Shown: positions 1-8,081 of the stretch, piece by piece
Layout of the letters: each line of letters opens with the position of its first letter
Numbering within the stretch: position 1 is the first letter of the stretch
Origin: JAXLXE01 sp046328115
GTDB taxonomy: Bacteria; Chloroflexota; UBA6077; JACCZL01
Reading direction: 5' to 3'
Assembly (NCBI GenBank): GCA_046328115.1
Contig: JAXLXE010000004.1
Coordinates: 372,001-436,000 of the forward strand
Length of the DNA stretch: 64,000 nucleotides
The notes under the pieces: model-generated
What the model saw: only the letters and a program-made list of their open reading frames with translations
Told to the model about the DNA's origin: nothing
Database searches by the model: none
Position numbers and translations under genes: made by a program

Positions 1-293
1 CCCAGCGGGCCGGGCACCAGGTCCAGAACCTCCACCTGCAGCACGTCGCCCGGCCGCGCCCCGTTGACATACACAGGTCCGGTCAGCGGATGGCCATTTC
101 GCTGCCGCGTCACGACGTCCGCGGCCGTTGACGACCAGGTGAACCAGCCATCGGCCGCGTCACGACAGGTGAACACCACGGTATCGCCAGACTCGATCTC
201 CAGGCGCGGCGGGATGCTGTTGTCCCAGCGGTAGTGGACCACATCGCAGTCCAACTGATGGGTCCGGCCCGGGCGAAGTTCAGTCCGCGTCAT
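1..293 (-). CDS. Acetamidase/formamidase family protein, N-terminal part only
   Basis: The reading frame starts at the ATG complementary to 291-293 and runs leftward off the window, so only about 97 residues are visible. The N-terminus contains YRWDNSIPPRLEIESGD followed by GPVYVNGARPGDVLQVEV. This is the usual start of the FmdA/AmdA acetamidase/formamidase family: a substrate-binding beta segment, then the GPvyV.GA.PGD signature. Family members hydrolyse short amides or formamide to ammonia and an acid in the cytoplasm. The family assignment is good; the substrate cannot be told from this fragment. The neighbouring toxin-antitoxin genes are on the other strand and give no functional context. 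Confidence 0.82.
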   Translation of the reverse strand, partial: MTRTELRPGRTHQLDCDVVHYRWDNSIPPRLEIESGDTVVFTCRDAADGWFTWSSTAADVVTRQRNGHPLTGPVYVNGARPGDVLQVEVLDLVPGPL

Positions 294-459
294 CTCTACA
301 CCACCTCGACCTCATCCCAGCCCCGAATGTGACGACGGTCCACCCGTGGGTCGGCGGGTTGATTGGATGATAGGGATCACGATGCGAGCCTGCACGCGAG
401 GATGGCCCCTGCTCAATGGCGCAGCAAGGATCGGAGGAGGCGCCTCAGGAGTTTGAGTT

Positions 460-479
460 GTATATACTCACGTATATAC
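460..479. promoter_or_regulatory. Candidate VapB operator: two palindromic octamers
   Basis: The octamer GTATATAC, itself a perfect palindrome, occurs at 460-467 and 472-479, separated by TCAC. The centres are 12 bp apart and the site lies 19 bp upstream of the likely vapB ATG at 498. VapB/AbrB-type antitoxins are known to bind short palindromes at their own promoter, so this fits autoregulation. Binding itself is inference. Confidence 0.6.
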
Positions 480-497
480 AGATGGATGGTGCGTCCA

Positions 498-731
498 ATG
501 CGGGCAAAGCTGTTTGACAACGGTGGCAGCCAGGCGGTCCGGTTGCCAAAGGAGTACCGCTTTCCCAACGGGCAGACTGAGGTCTCGGTCCATCGAGAGG
601 GCAACCGTGTGATCCTCGAGCCGCTGGATGAGTGGCCACAAGCGTTCCTCGACGCGCTGGGCGCCTGGCACGAGGAAATCGAACGTCCTCCCCAGACACC
701 AGTAGTTGAACCGCGGGACCCGTTCGCGTGA
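498..731 (+). CDS. vapB: VapB-family antitoxin (AbrB/SpoVT fold)
   Basis: This is a 77-residue protein starting MRAKLFDNGGSQAVRLP, the classic swapped-hairpin AbrB/VapB start in which F-x-N-G-x-S-Q-A-V-R-L-P forms the DNA-binding loop. The acidic, Pro-rich C-terminus would wrap the toxin. The ATG at 498 is preferred because it matches family length; ATG 486 and upstream TTG 363 would add sequence with no similarity to the family. It is followed by vapC with a 4-base GTGA overlap, the usual translational coupling. Two GTATATAC boxes lie just upstream. The antitoxin should neutralise VapC and repress the operon. Confidence 0.9.
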   Translation: MRAKLFDNGGSQAVRLPKEYRFPNGQTEVSVHREGNRVILEPLDEWPQAFLDALGAWHEEIERPPQTPVVEPRDPFA

Positions 732-1126
732 CGCCCCGATTCATGCTGGACACGGACACGGTGAGCTATGCGCTACGCGGGATCGGAAACGTTGGGCAAC
801 GTTTGAGCCAGATGAAGCCGTCTGAACTGTGCCTGAGCGCCATCACCCTGGCGGAGCTCCGCTACGGGGCCGATCGACGAGGCTCCGCTGCGCTGCACCG
901 CATGATCGATACAGTCAGCCAGTCGGTCTGGGTTGCTCCGTTTGACGATCGCGCCGCCGAGCGATACGGCCGCCTCCGCTCGGAATTACCGATGGCCGGC
1001 ACGCGCATCGGTGATCTCGACACGCTCATCGCCTCCCACGCGCTGGCGCTAGATGTGACGCTCGTCACGAACAACCTCCGACATTTCGCGCGGGCGGGCG
1101 GCCTCCGAACTGAGACCTGGACCTAG
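728..1126 (+). CDS. vapC: VapC-family toxin, PIN-domain ribonuclease
   Basis: This 132-residue PIN-domain protein should be a Mg-dependent RNase that blocks translation by cutting RNA (tRNA or rRNA in characterised VapCs). Visible acidic active-site positions are the Asp residues in FMLDTDTVSY near residue 8, Glu in LAELRYG near residue 42, and Asp residues in RIGDLDTLIASHAL near residue 97, all expected in an intact toxin. The GTG start overlaps the vapB stop by four bases. Length is normal and no frame damage is seen, so the pair looks functional. Confidence 0.92.
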   Translation: MTPRFMLDTDTVSYALRGIGNVGQRLSQMKPSELCLSAITLAELRYGADRRGSAALHRMIDTVSQSVWVAPFDDRAAERYGRLRSELPMAGTRIGDLDTLIASHALALDVTLVTNNLRHFARAGGLRTETWT

Positions 1127-1173
1127 CGAATCGTTCTTCACGACCGTGTCGAATCTCGGCGCAAGCCGCCGCC

Positions 1174-1237
1174 CCCCCATTGGCACCCCGACCAGCAGGA
1201 TTAGCACCTGCGCCACCACCGCCACGGAGGCGACGCA
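1174..1237 (-). pseudogene. Scrap of a DppC-type permease gene
   Basis: On the minus strand this stretch encodes VAVVAQVLILLVGVP, identical to a segment of the intact permease gene at 1901-2812 (DNA near 2513-2575), with only scattered base differences. Flanking sequence is unrelated. It is best read as a short duplication or gene relic of about 60 bp, not an expressed gene. Confidence 0.6.
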
Positions 1238-1337
1238 CCGGATCCTCCGACTGAGCGACTCAGCAATCGCCGCGGTAAGCGATCGCGAATGCGTGTGATG
1301 GGGATTCTTCCCTGGTTCGGCGTGATATCGTTGTCTG

Positions 1338-1353
1338 GGCACCGATTGGTGCC
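1338..1353. promoter_or_regulatory. Inverted repeat upstream of second antitoxin
   Basis: GGCACC-GATT-GGTGCC forms a perfect 6-bp inverted repeat 28 bp before the GTG at 1381. A further TGGTGCCGC follows at once as a direct repeat. Position and symmetry suit an autoregulatory operator, but this is inferred from position alone. Confidence 0.35.
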
Positions 1354-1380
1354 GCAACCTGGTGCCGCCACGGAGCCGAC

Positions 1381-1611
1381 GTGATCCTCGCAGAGGCACT
1401 GGCTGAGTTACTCGCCCTACCCGCCGCGGATCGGCTTGAGATCATCGAGGCCATGTGGGAGAGCCTAACGACGGATGTTGCCAACTTGCCGTTGACCCCG
1501 TCACAGCGGGACGCGCTTGGGCGACGGCTCGCGGAGCATAACGTGACCCCGGACGATGTGATCTCTTGGGACGAGATCCGTTCCTCGGCCGCGGCGCGCC
1601 ATCGGCGTTGA
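1381..1611 (+). CDS. Addiction-module antitoxin (Unstab_antitox, TIGR02574-like)
   Basis: This 76-residue protein has a leucine-rich helical N-terminus (LAELLALPAADRLEIIEAMWESL) and a downstream segment LGRRLAEHNVTPDDVISWDEI. The pattern LP..eR..i.e.lw.SL plus hr.p....sWeei is that of short antitoxins paired with ParE/RelE toxins. GTG start with a GGAG sequence five bases upstream. The following toxin frame begins at TTG 1608, overlapping the stop (TTGA), but is interrupted. The antitoxin itself looks intact, so it may persist as an orphan. Confidence 0.78.
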   Translation: MILAEALAELLALPAADRLEIIEAMWESLTTDVANLPLTPSQRDALGRRLAEHNVTPDDVISWDEIRSSAAARHRR

Positions 1612-1904
1612 GCCTGCCGGTTGTTTTTCCGCAGGTCGCAGCCAGCGAATGCGATGCAGCGATCTCCTGATACGACGAGCGACGCCCGGGCCTCGGCGAT
1701 GAGCTCCTCGAAGAATTAGACCGTACCCTACGGCGCGTCTCCACAAGCTCGTTGCTCTACGAAGTCGCGTTGGGCGCTGTGCGCCGGGCTCCGGTTCGGC
1801 GATTTCCTTACGTAGTTCTCTACGGCGCGGAGCTCCCGCGGATCGTTGTTCTCGCGGTAATATGCACGCGGCGTGACCCGCGAACGTGGCACGCCCGTCG
1901 CTAG
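1608..1904 (+). pseudogene. ParE/RelE-type toxin broken by one in-frame TGA
   Basis: From TTG 1608 the frame reads LSLPVVFPQVAASECDAAIS, stop, then YDERRPGLGDELLEEL and on to RDPRTWHARR, stop at 1902-1904. Apart from TGA 1668-1670 (codon 21) this is a full-length ParE-like toxin of 98 codons. It includes the A-x-x-W-Y-x-x-x-x-x-G-L-G-x-E-L region, RRFPYVVLYG and a C-terminal R.P..W. The stop falls exactly where the family has Trp, so a single TGG-to-TGA change explains the loss. The frame overlaps the antitoxin start-stop junction and abuts the convergent dppC end. A recoded or assembly-error stop is possible but not supported by anything else here. Confidence 0.8.
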
Positions 1905-2812
1905 GTACCCGCGCGCCGCTGGCTCCTCCGTTCGCCCAGCGAATCCCCCACCAGCGTGCACGCGAGCACCGTCAGCACCAGCGCGCCGGCCGGCGCCAGG
2001 ATCAGATGGGGGTAGCCCGCCCGCAGGGCGTTCGACCCGGCCAGGATCATGGCGCCCCAGCTTGGGAATGGCGGCTGGACGCCCAGCCCGATGAACGAGA
2101 GCGAGGCCTCCACCACGATCACCCGCGGGATCCCCACCGTGGCCGCCACGAACACGGCCGGCCACACGGCCGGCAGCAGGTGGCGCGCTACCACCCGCGA
2201 ATCCGTTGCCCCGCTCGCGCGGGCGGCCTCCACGAACTCCCGTTGCTTCAACGATGCGACCTGGGCCCGAACGATCCGGGCCACGGTCAGCCACGAGACC
2301 AGCGCCAGCGACACGAACACGCCCAGCAATCCGCCAATGGCCGCGTCGAACGCCGCAAGGCCCACAAGCGCGCCGCCGGCCGCCTCCACCGAGAACGCCG
2401 CGCGCAGCGAGCTCACGATGACAATGATCAGCAGCAGGTCCGGAAAGCTGAAGAGCACCTCCATGACCCGCGACACCAGACCGTCCACCCAGCCGCCAAA
2501 GTAGCCCGCCGCGGCCCCAATCGGCACCCCCACCAGCAGGATCAGCACCTGCGCCACAACCGCCACGGACAACGAGACCCTCCCCCCGTGGATCAGCCGG
2601 CTCAGCACGTCACGGCCAAGCTCATCCGTCCCCAGCAGGTTCGCCGCGGACGGCGCCCGCCGAGCGTTGGCCACGTTCTGCTGCGTGTAGGAGTACGGCG
2701 CTACCCAGTCTGCCAGAGCCGCCGCCAGGGCAAACACGAGCAGCAGGCCCAACCCCACGACGGCGCCGGCTCCCAGCGGCATCCTGCGGCGCGACGCCGC
2801 GCGCTCAGCCAT
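1901..2812 (-). CDS. dppC: Peptide/nickel-type ABC transporter permease, DppC-like
   Basis: This 303-residue inner-membrane permease has the N-terminal OppC_N segment and about six membrane spans. The signature LLGTDELGRDVLSRLIHGGRVSL is followed by the cytoplasmic EAA loop (EAARASGATDSRVVARHLLP) and the ending SFIGLGVQPPFPSWG typical of DppC/OppC. It should pair with the DppB-like protein encoded just upstream, whose gene it overlaps by 8 bases, and receive substrate from the 5387-3750 binding protein. No ATPase genes follow; the operon ends against the broken toxin gene, so ATPases must come from elsewhere. Substrate is unknown. Confidence 0.9.
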   Translation of the reverse strand: MAERAASRRRMPLGAGAVVGLGLLLVFALAAALADWVAPYSYTQQNVANARRAPSAANLLGTDELGRDVLSRLIHGGRVSLSVAVVAQVLILLVGVPIGAAAGYFGGWVDGLVSRVMEVLFSFPDLLLIIVIVSSLRAAFSVEAAGGALVGLAAFDAAIGGLLGVFVSLALVSWLTVARIVRAQVASLKQREFVEAARASGATDSRVVARHLLPAVWPAVFVAATVGIPRVIVVEASLSFIGLGVQPPFPSWGAMILAGSNALRAGYPHLILAPAGALVLTVLACTLVGDSLGERRSQRRAGT

Positions 2813-3725
2813 ACCGAATGCGCGGATCCAGCCAGGCGTTGACCACGTCCACGGCCAGGTTCGCCAGCGCCACCACCGTCGTCAGCAGCAGCGTGACGCC
2901 CATCAGCACGGGGTAGTCGCGATTCGTGACGCTGGTCACGAAGAAGCGGCCGATGCCCGGCACGGCAAACACCGTCTCCACGTAGAACGAGCCCACCAGC
3001 ACCTCCGCCAGAAGCACGCCGCCCAGCGTGACCACCGGAATCAGCGCATTGCGCAGGGCGTGCCGGCCGATCACGGCGCGATCCTTCAGCCCTTTGGCCC
3101 GCGCCGTCCGCACGTAGTCTGCCACCAGCGTCTCCAGCATCGCGGAGCGCGTGGCGCGGGCCAGCGTAGCCGTGGGAAACAGGCTCAGCGTGACGGCCGG
3201 CAGCACGTAATGGCGCCACGACTCGATGCCGCCGGGCGGCAGCCAGGCCAGCCCCAACGCAAACGCCCAGATGAGCAGCGGCCCCACCACAAACGAAGGG
3301 ATGGAGACCCCCAGCACAGCGACGCCCAGCGAAGCGTGGTCCGCCAGCGAGCGGTGACGCACGGCCGCCAGCACCCCCAGCGGCACGCCCAGGAGTACCG
3401 CCAGGAGCATCGCCAGCGCGCCCAGCTTCAACGAGACCGGCAGGAAGTCGGAGATGATCTCGCCAACCGTTCGCGACGTGTTGCGGTAGGACGGCCCAAA
3501 GTCAAAGCGCGTGACCACGCCAACCAGATAGTCCACGTACTGCTGGGCGAGCGGCCGGTCCAGACCGTACTTGCGGTCCAGCAGCTCCAGCGCCTGGCGC
3601 GGCACCGGCCGCTCGCGGTCCCACGGCCCGCCCGGCGTGACGTGGTAGAGCCCAAAGGTGAGGGTGTAGACGGCCAGCCACACGCCCACCAGCGTGAGGC
3701 AGCGCCGAGCCAGATAGCCTGCCAC
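2805..3725 (-). CDS. dppB: Peptide/nickel-type ABC transporter permease, DppB-like
   Basis: This 306-residue permease starts MAGYLARRCLTLVGVWLAVYTLTFGLYHVTPG, the usual first span of DppB/OppB, and has the periplasmic PWDRERP...YGLDRPLAQQYVDYL region. The EAA loop is DYVRTARAKGLKDRAVIGRHALRNALIPV and the C-terminus is ...VVNAWLDPRIRYG. About six membrane segments. It lies 24 bp after the binding-protein gene and overlaps dppC by 8 bases, so the three genes form one operon. Compared with E. coli DppB the length is shorter but normal for this family. Confidence 0.9.
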   Translation of the reverse strand: MAGYLARRCLTLVGVWLAVYTLTFGLYHVTPGGPWDRERPVPRQALELLDRKYGLDRPLAQQYVDYLVGVVTRFDFGPSYRNTSRTVGEIISDFLPVSLKLGALAMLLAVLLGVPLGVLAAVRHRSLADHASLGVAVLGVSIPSFVVGPLLIWAFALGLAWLPPGGIESWRHYVLPAVTLSLFPTATLARATRSAMLETLVADYVRTARAKGLKDRAVIGRHALRNALIPVVTLGGVLLAEVLVGSFYVETVFAVPGIGRFFVTSVTNRDYPVLMGVTLLLTTVVALANLAVDVVNAWLDPRIRYG

Positions 3726-3749
3726 GGAGCGCTCAGGCGGCTCGCGCGC

Positions 3750-5387
3750 CTAGCGGCCGGCCTCCAGGCGCATGGTCCTCAGCGGCGTGAGCCCCAGCAC
3801 GCGTGATGGGTTGTACCCCTGCAGGCGCGGCTTCACCAGCGACCGCACCTCGTAGTGGAACAGCGGCACGTGCACCTGCTCCGCCGCCATGACCCGCTCG
3901 GCGTCCTCGTACAGCGCCCGCCGCTTCGCCAGGTCCTGCTCCGCAGTGGCCGCCTTCACCAGTGTATCGAACCGACTGCTGCGCCAGCCGCCGTTGAACG
4001 CGTTGGGATCCGCCCCAGACTCCCAGAGCACGTTGTACCAGTTGTTCGGATCCTCGTAGTCGGAGAACCAGGAAGCCCGGTACAGGTCGCCGCGCTGGGC
4101 CCACTCCTCGCCCCGCCGCCACTTCAAGAACGTGGCCAGCTCCATGGTCTCGATCTTCACCCGGATGCCCAGCGTGTCCAGCATCCGCTGCTGGAAGTAC
4201 TCGGCGAACAGCCGCCACTCAGCACTCGTGTTGACGGTAAAGGTGATCTCCGGGAACCCCTGACCGTTGGGATAGCCAGCCGCCGCCATCAGCGCCTGGG
4301 CCTCCGCTATCGTCCCGCTCATCCAGGCGCTCGGCACCCGCCCGACGATACCCTCCGCCTGTATCGTCGCAGCGGGAGACCCGGCCCGCTTCAGCACGGC
4401 GTCCAGGATCTCGCGGCGATCCAGCGCCAGGCTGATGGCCTGGCGCACCCGCGCGTCCTGTAGGTGTGGCTTGCGGTGATTCACCACAATGAACGTGGTC
4501 CCTGACTGCGGGAACGAGCGTAGCTCGGCGCTCAGGCTCCTATCCGCAAGGATCCGGTCTATCTGGCTGGTGGGAAGCTCCGCGGGTACGCCCGCTCCCG
4601 TGGTATCCAGCTCTCCAGCCTCGTATGAGGCCAGCATCTGCTCGCTGCCGTCCTCTGGGAACAGGCGAAACACCGCCCGCGCGATCGACGGTTTCTCTCC
4701 GCCGTAGCCCTCGTTCCGATCCAGCACGATGAGCGAGTTGTGGGACCATTCGGTGAGCAGATACGGCCCGTTGGTCACGATGTGCTCGGGCTCCGTCCAG
4801 CTATCCCCGTACGCCTCGATCACATCCTGGCGCAGCGGCATCAGGGACCAGGTGGATGCCAGCCTTAGGAAGAACGCGGCCGGCTGCTCGAGGGTCACCA
4901 CCAGCGTGGTGTCCCCCCGCGCCTCCACGCCAAGCTGGCTGGGCGGCAGCGAGCCCTGGTTGATCGCCTGGGCATGCTTTATCGGAAAGAGGGCATTGGC
5001 ATAAGGCGACGCCGTCGCTGGATCGATGTTCCGCTGCCAGGCCCACACGTAGTCGCCGGCCACCACCGGTTTCCCGTCAGACCAGACCGCGTTTGCCCGT
5101 AGCGTGAACGTGTACACCAGGCCATCGGCAGAGATCGTCCACTGCTCCGCGCCGCGACCGCTGACCTGGCCCACCTCGTCAAATGCCACCAGCGCGTCAA
5201 ACAACTGGTTGATCACCTCGACGGAGGCCACGTCCTCGGCCAGCCCGGGGTCCAGCGTCGGCGGCTCCAGCAGCGGCAGGCGGACGCTGCTTGCCGCACC
5301 CTGGGCGCGAACGTCAAAAGGCGCCACCAGGCTCGCCGCGGTGAGTACCAGCGCGGCAACGAGTCGAACAAGAAGAGATCTCGCCAT
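3750..5387 (-). CDS. Extracellular solute-binding protein family 5 (peptide type)
   Basis: The 545-residue protein starts with a Sec signal peptide (MARSLLVRLVAALVLTAAS...DVRA-QG), with no lipobox Cys, so it is probably released or retained by its partner permeases. The mature part has the SBP_bac_5 features: LDPGLAEDVASVEVINQLFDALV, WTISADGLVYTFTLRANAVWSDG, VRQAISLALDRREI and WFSDYEDPNNW. These match dipeptide/oligopeptide binding proteins of the OppA/MppA branch. The ATG at 5387 is chosen because GGAGG lies seven bases upstream; the longer frame to 5528 has no signal-like start. A good sigma70-type promoter lies at 5442-5471. First gene of the operon with dppB and dppC. Confidence 0.9.
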   Translation of the reverse strand: MARSLLVRLVAALVLTAASLVAPFDVRAQGAASSVRLPLLEPPTLDPGLAEDVASVEVINQLFDALVAFDEVGQVSGRGAEQWTISADGLVYTFTLRANAVWSDGKPVVAGDYVWAWQRNIDPATASPYANALFPIKHAQAINQGSLPPSQLGVEARGDTTLVVTLEQPAAFFLRLASTWSLMPLRQDVIEAYGDSWTEPEHIVTNGPYLLTEWSHNSLIVLDRNEGYGGEKPSIARAVFRLFPEDGSEQMLASYEAGELDTTGAGVPAELPTSQIDRILADRSLSAELRSFPQSGTTFIVVNHRKPHLQDARVRQAISLALDRREILDAVLKRAGSPAATIQAEGIVGRVPSAWMSGTIAEAQALMAAAGYPNGQGFPEITFTVNTSAEWRLFAEYFQQRMLDTLGIRVKIETMELATFLKWRRGEEWAQRGDLYRASWFSDYEDPNNWYNVLWESGADPNAFNGGWRSSRFDTLVKAATAEQDLAKRRALYEDAERVMAAEQVHVPLFHYEVRSLVKPRLQGYNPSRVLGLTPLRTMRLEAGR

Positions 5388-5441
5388 GACGAAGCCTCCG
5401 CGACGGACGCCGCTCCGTAGCGGCCCAGGCAAAACGAGCCG

Positions 5442-5471
5442 ACTATGGCACCGCCCCTTGGAAACTGTCAA
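5442..5471 (-). promoter_or_regulatory. Sigma70-type promoter for the binding-protein operon
   Basis: Read on the minus strand, TTGACA (5471-5466) is a perfect -35 box, followed after 18 bp by CATAGT (5447-5442), a four-of-six -10 box. It sits 55 bp before the start codon at 5387 and faces the binding-protein, dppB, dppC operon. Confidence 0.6.
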
Positions 5472-5585
5472 GTGAAACCCGTCCAGTGCCGGCCGGCCCA
5501 ATCGGCCGCGTTCGGCCCGCAAGTACAATCGATCCCCAGACAGACATCAGATCGATCGCTCTGAGCAACAGCGTGGAGGTCTCTC

Positions 5586-6641
5586 GTGGCCGCTGAAGTA
5601 CCACCGGGTGGCAAGCTCGTAGACCTTGGCCAGCTAAGGGCCAGCATGATCGCCGGCATGGCGGGCATGGGCGTGGCGGACGACCACACCGGACCGCTGG
5701 CCGACGTACTGATCGACGCCGAGCTTCGCGGCTACGACGACCACGGCGTGTTCTTCCTTGGTGAGCTCGCCAAGTGGTGGCGAGCCGGCGCGCTCAACCC
5801 CGCCCCAAACATCAAGGTGGTCCGCGAGACCGAGTCCAGCCTGCTGCTGGACGGTGATAAGGGCTCCGCCGTGGTCGCCTCCTACCGGGCCATGCGCTGG
5901 TGCACAGAGAAGGCAAAGGCGCGCGGCATGGCCACGGCCGGCATCCAGAACTCCGGCCACTTCGTCGCCGCCGCGCCGTACCCCACAGAGGCCGCCCAGG
6001 CTGGCGTAATCGCCCTCTGCGCCGCCAACGTCGTCCCGCTCATGCCCGCCCCCGGCGGCCGCAGCCGGGCCCTGGGCACCAATCCCATCTGCTTCGCCGC
6101 GCCCACCGGCGGGGACCATCCGCTCGTGTTCGACATGGCCACCAGCGCCATCTCCGGCTTCAAGGTGCGCGTCATGGCGCAGCAGGGCAAGACGCTGGAG
6201 CCCGGCCTCCTGGTGGACAAGGACGGCGTCCCCAGCACGGACCCCAATGACCTGGACAAAGGCGGCATGGTCCTGCCAGTGGGCGGCTACAAGGGCTTCG
6301 GTATGGCCATGGTCGTGGAGATCCTGGCGGGCGTGCTCACCGGCGCCCAGTTCGGCGCCAACGCCGGGGTGGTCAATGGCAAAGAAGGCCACTGGTTCAT
6401 GGCCATCGACCCCTCCGTATTCATGCCACGCGAGCAGTTCGTGAGCCGCATGGACGAGCTAGTCGCCCACGTCAAGGGCGGCCAGAAGATCGAGGGCGTC
6501 AACGAGATCGTCTACCCGGGCGAGCGCGGCCAGCGCCGAGCCGCGGAGGTCACCCGCGCCGGCAAGGTCGCCCTGGACAGCGTGGCCTGGCGCACGCTCC
6601 AGGAAGTCTGCAACCCGGTGGGCGCGCCGCTCCCAGACTGA
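5586..6641 (+). CDS. Malate/L-lactate dehydrogenase family (Ldh_2) oxidoreductase
   Basis: This 351-residue NAD(P)-dependent 2-hydroxyacid dehydrogenase belongs to the family that includes malate, sulfolactate and ureidoglycolate dehydrogenases, unrelated to classical LDH. Seen are the dimerisation helix region DVLIDAELRGYDDHGVFFL, the substrate/NAD segment NSGHFVAAAPYP with its conserved His, ALGTNPICFAAPT, FDMATSAISGFKV and GGYKGFGMAMVVEILAGVL. GTG start with GGAGGT five bases before it; length is normal. A TACAAT -10-like box lies at 5524-5529, but no matching -35 is seen. It stands alone between divergent transport genes and a small membrane protein, so its substrate is open. Confidence 0.88.
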   Translation: MAAEVPPGGKLVDLGQLRASMIAGMAGMGVADDHTGPLADVLIDAELRGYDDHGVFFLGELAKWWRAGALNPAPNIKVVRETESSLLLDGDKGSAVVASYRAMRWCTEKAKARGMATAGIQNSGHFVAAAPYPTEAAQAGVIALCAANVVPLMPAPGGRSRALGTNPICFAAPTGGDHPLVFDMATSAISGFKVRVMAQQGKTLEPGLLVDKDGVPSTDPNDLDKGGMVLPVGGYKGFGMAMVVEILAGVLTGAQFGANAGVVNGKEGHWFMAIDPSVFMPREQFVSRMDELVAHVKGGQKIEGVNEIVYPGERGQRRAAEVTRAGKVALDSVAWRTLQEVCNPVGAPLPD

Positions 6642-6656
6642 GCGCCCCTCTCACAC

Positions 6657-7097
6657 GTGACGCCGACAGCACGCGCCCTCTGGCTCCTGCTGGGGCTCTT
6701 CGTCCTGCGCGTGGTGGGCCAGGTCATCGTGGTGGTGTGGGAGCCCGCGTGGCTCCCGCCCAACCATGAGTGGATGTCCGGCCTCATGCCCTACCCGCTG
6801 CTCCTCCCGTCGCAGCTCCTACTGATCGCCTTGCTAGCAGCCATCGCCCGCGACGCCACACGCCAGAGCGGCTGGTTCAACGGTCCGGCCCCCCGAACCG
6901 GCCGCGCCCTCCGCTGGTTTGGCTACCTGTACGCCGGCTCCATGGTGGCACGCTACATCCTGACGATGGCGCTGTTACCCGAACGCCGCTGGCTGGGCGG
7001 CACCATTCCCATCTGGTTCCACCTCGTCCTCGCAGCATTCGTCTACACCTACGCCCGCTGGCTGGAGCGTCGACCACCCGAGCTCCGACGCCGTTGA
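6657..7097 (+). CDS. Small integral membrane protein, unrecognised
   Basis: The 146-residue protein has four hydrophobic segments, about residues 5-25 (ALWLLLGLFVLRVVGQVIVVV), 40-60, 78-98 and 112-130. The loops are basic (WLERRPPELRRR at the end). No family motif is recognised. GTG start 15 bp after the preceding dehydrogenase stop suggests co-transcription. Codon use resembles the neighbours. Function unknown. Confidence 0.7.
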   Translation: MTPTARALWLLLGLFVLRVVGQVIVVVWEPAWLPPNHEWMSGLMPYPLLLPSQLLLIALLAAIARDATRQSGWFNGPAPRTGRALRWFGYLYAGSMVARYILTMALLPERRWLGGTIPIWFHLVLAAFVYTYARWLERRPPELRRR

Positions 7098-7103
7098 CAG
7101 TTT

Positions 7104-7670
7104 CTAGATCCCGTAGATCCTGATGCCGCCATACAGGAGCCAGTCTTCCACGATTCGGTTAGACTCCAACCGATACATTGTGGCTGTCTGCGTCCGGTAC
7201 CGCTTCCCAGACGGCGGACTGACCCCGAACGCCCCCTCAGACGGCCGCGAAGGGATCGGGCGATCCGTCCCTTCAAGCGCTAGAAGAGCAACGACTCTAT
7301 CACGGTTTGCCACAATATCAAGGATGCTGATGTGCAAGTCTGGAGTAATCCCGTGAACGGTGTTGACGCATGTCTTGTAGTCGTCAACCCCTTCAGCCTT
7401 GATTGGGTGACCATCTGCATCACGCCGATGCCGAACCATATATGTACTCCGGAGTTCATCGATCGCCTCGGCGACTAAATCCGGAACGTACGCACGGTTT
7501 CCCTCAGCGTATTGCTCCGCATTTGCGGTTTCGTCGTCATCCGTCCATCTATAGTTCCATACTCGCTCGATAAGATCCCGCACGACCTGCATATTTGCCT
7601 GCTCTTCCTGGGACAAATCATCCGGAATCGGCGCGTTACATGGATCCCGCGCTACCAAACATCCAGCCAT
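7104..7670 (-). CDS. SnoaL-like / NTF2-fold protein (ester cyclase-like)
   Basis: This protein of 188 residues has the layout of SnoaL-like polyketide cyclase/ester cyclase proteins: a helix (MQVVRDLIERVWNYR), a charged middle with VDDYKTCVNTVHGITPDLHISI, the strand DRVVALLALEGTDRP, then the final sheet RYRTQTATMYRLESNRIVEDWLLYGG. The ATG at 7670 is chosen because AGGAGAGGG lies just upstream; the frame could extend to 7712. Members often act on small hydrophobic substrates, but many are of unknown role. It is convergent with the membrane protein gene, six bases apart. Confidence 0.75.
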   Translation of the reverse strand: MAGCLVARDPCNAPIPDDLSQEEQANMQVVRDLIERVWNYRWTDDDETANAEQYAEGNRAYVPDLVAEAIDELRSTYMVRHRRDADGHPIKAEGVDDYKTCVNTVHGITPDLHISILDIVANRDRVVALLALEGTDRPIPSRPSEGAFGVSPPSGKRYRTQTATMYRLESNRIVEDWLLYGGIRIYGI

Positions 7671-8081
7671 GCACCCTCTCCTGGAAGGCCTCGCCACGTA
7701 TTCTGGCGACAACCCATGCTATTCTATAATGCGCGTACGAACGATCACACAGCTTGCCATCCACGAGGACTCTTCTGTCAAGCATGCTCGGTGTAGTGCG
7801 GCTCGCGCGGCCCCTCGGTGCGCGACCTCAACGAGGTCGGCTCCAGGTGGCCCCAGCGCGTTCCTGCGGATCTACGCGTGATCCCGTCGCCCTCCGCCAA
7901 TCGTCTGCCCAGTCGCCGCCCGATCAGTGCGTCCGGCACCCGTCGACCTCCGCGCGCCCTTTCGAGCGCAGCGCCCGAGTTAGGACCAACCCGGTCGTTC
8001 ATAGTCTCCAGACTTTAGGTCACACCAGATATCACCGCGACAGCCATGCTTCTCGCGCACATTCGCGATCGGTGACACGCC
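7671..8081. other. Intergenic region between SnoaL-like and cyclase genes
   Basis: About 410 bp without a supported gene. A TATAAT box occurs on the plus strand at 7725-7730 with only a weak -35 (TTCTGG near 7701), so it is at best a possible promoter for the cyclase gene 350 bp downstream. Short frames on both strands are rich in Arg/Pro and show no family pattern. Confidence 0.5.

Noticed and set aside
1728..3219. Extra minus-strand frames overlapping dppB and dppC
   Set aside because: Gly/Arg-rich frames out of phase with the conserved permease sequence, no ribosome binding sites.
7725..7730. TATAAT as a strong promoter
   Set aside because: No convincing -35 and the nearest start is over 350 bp away; kept only as a note.
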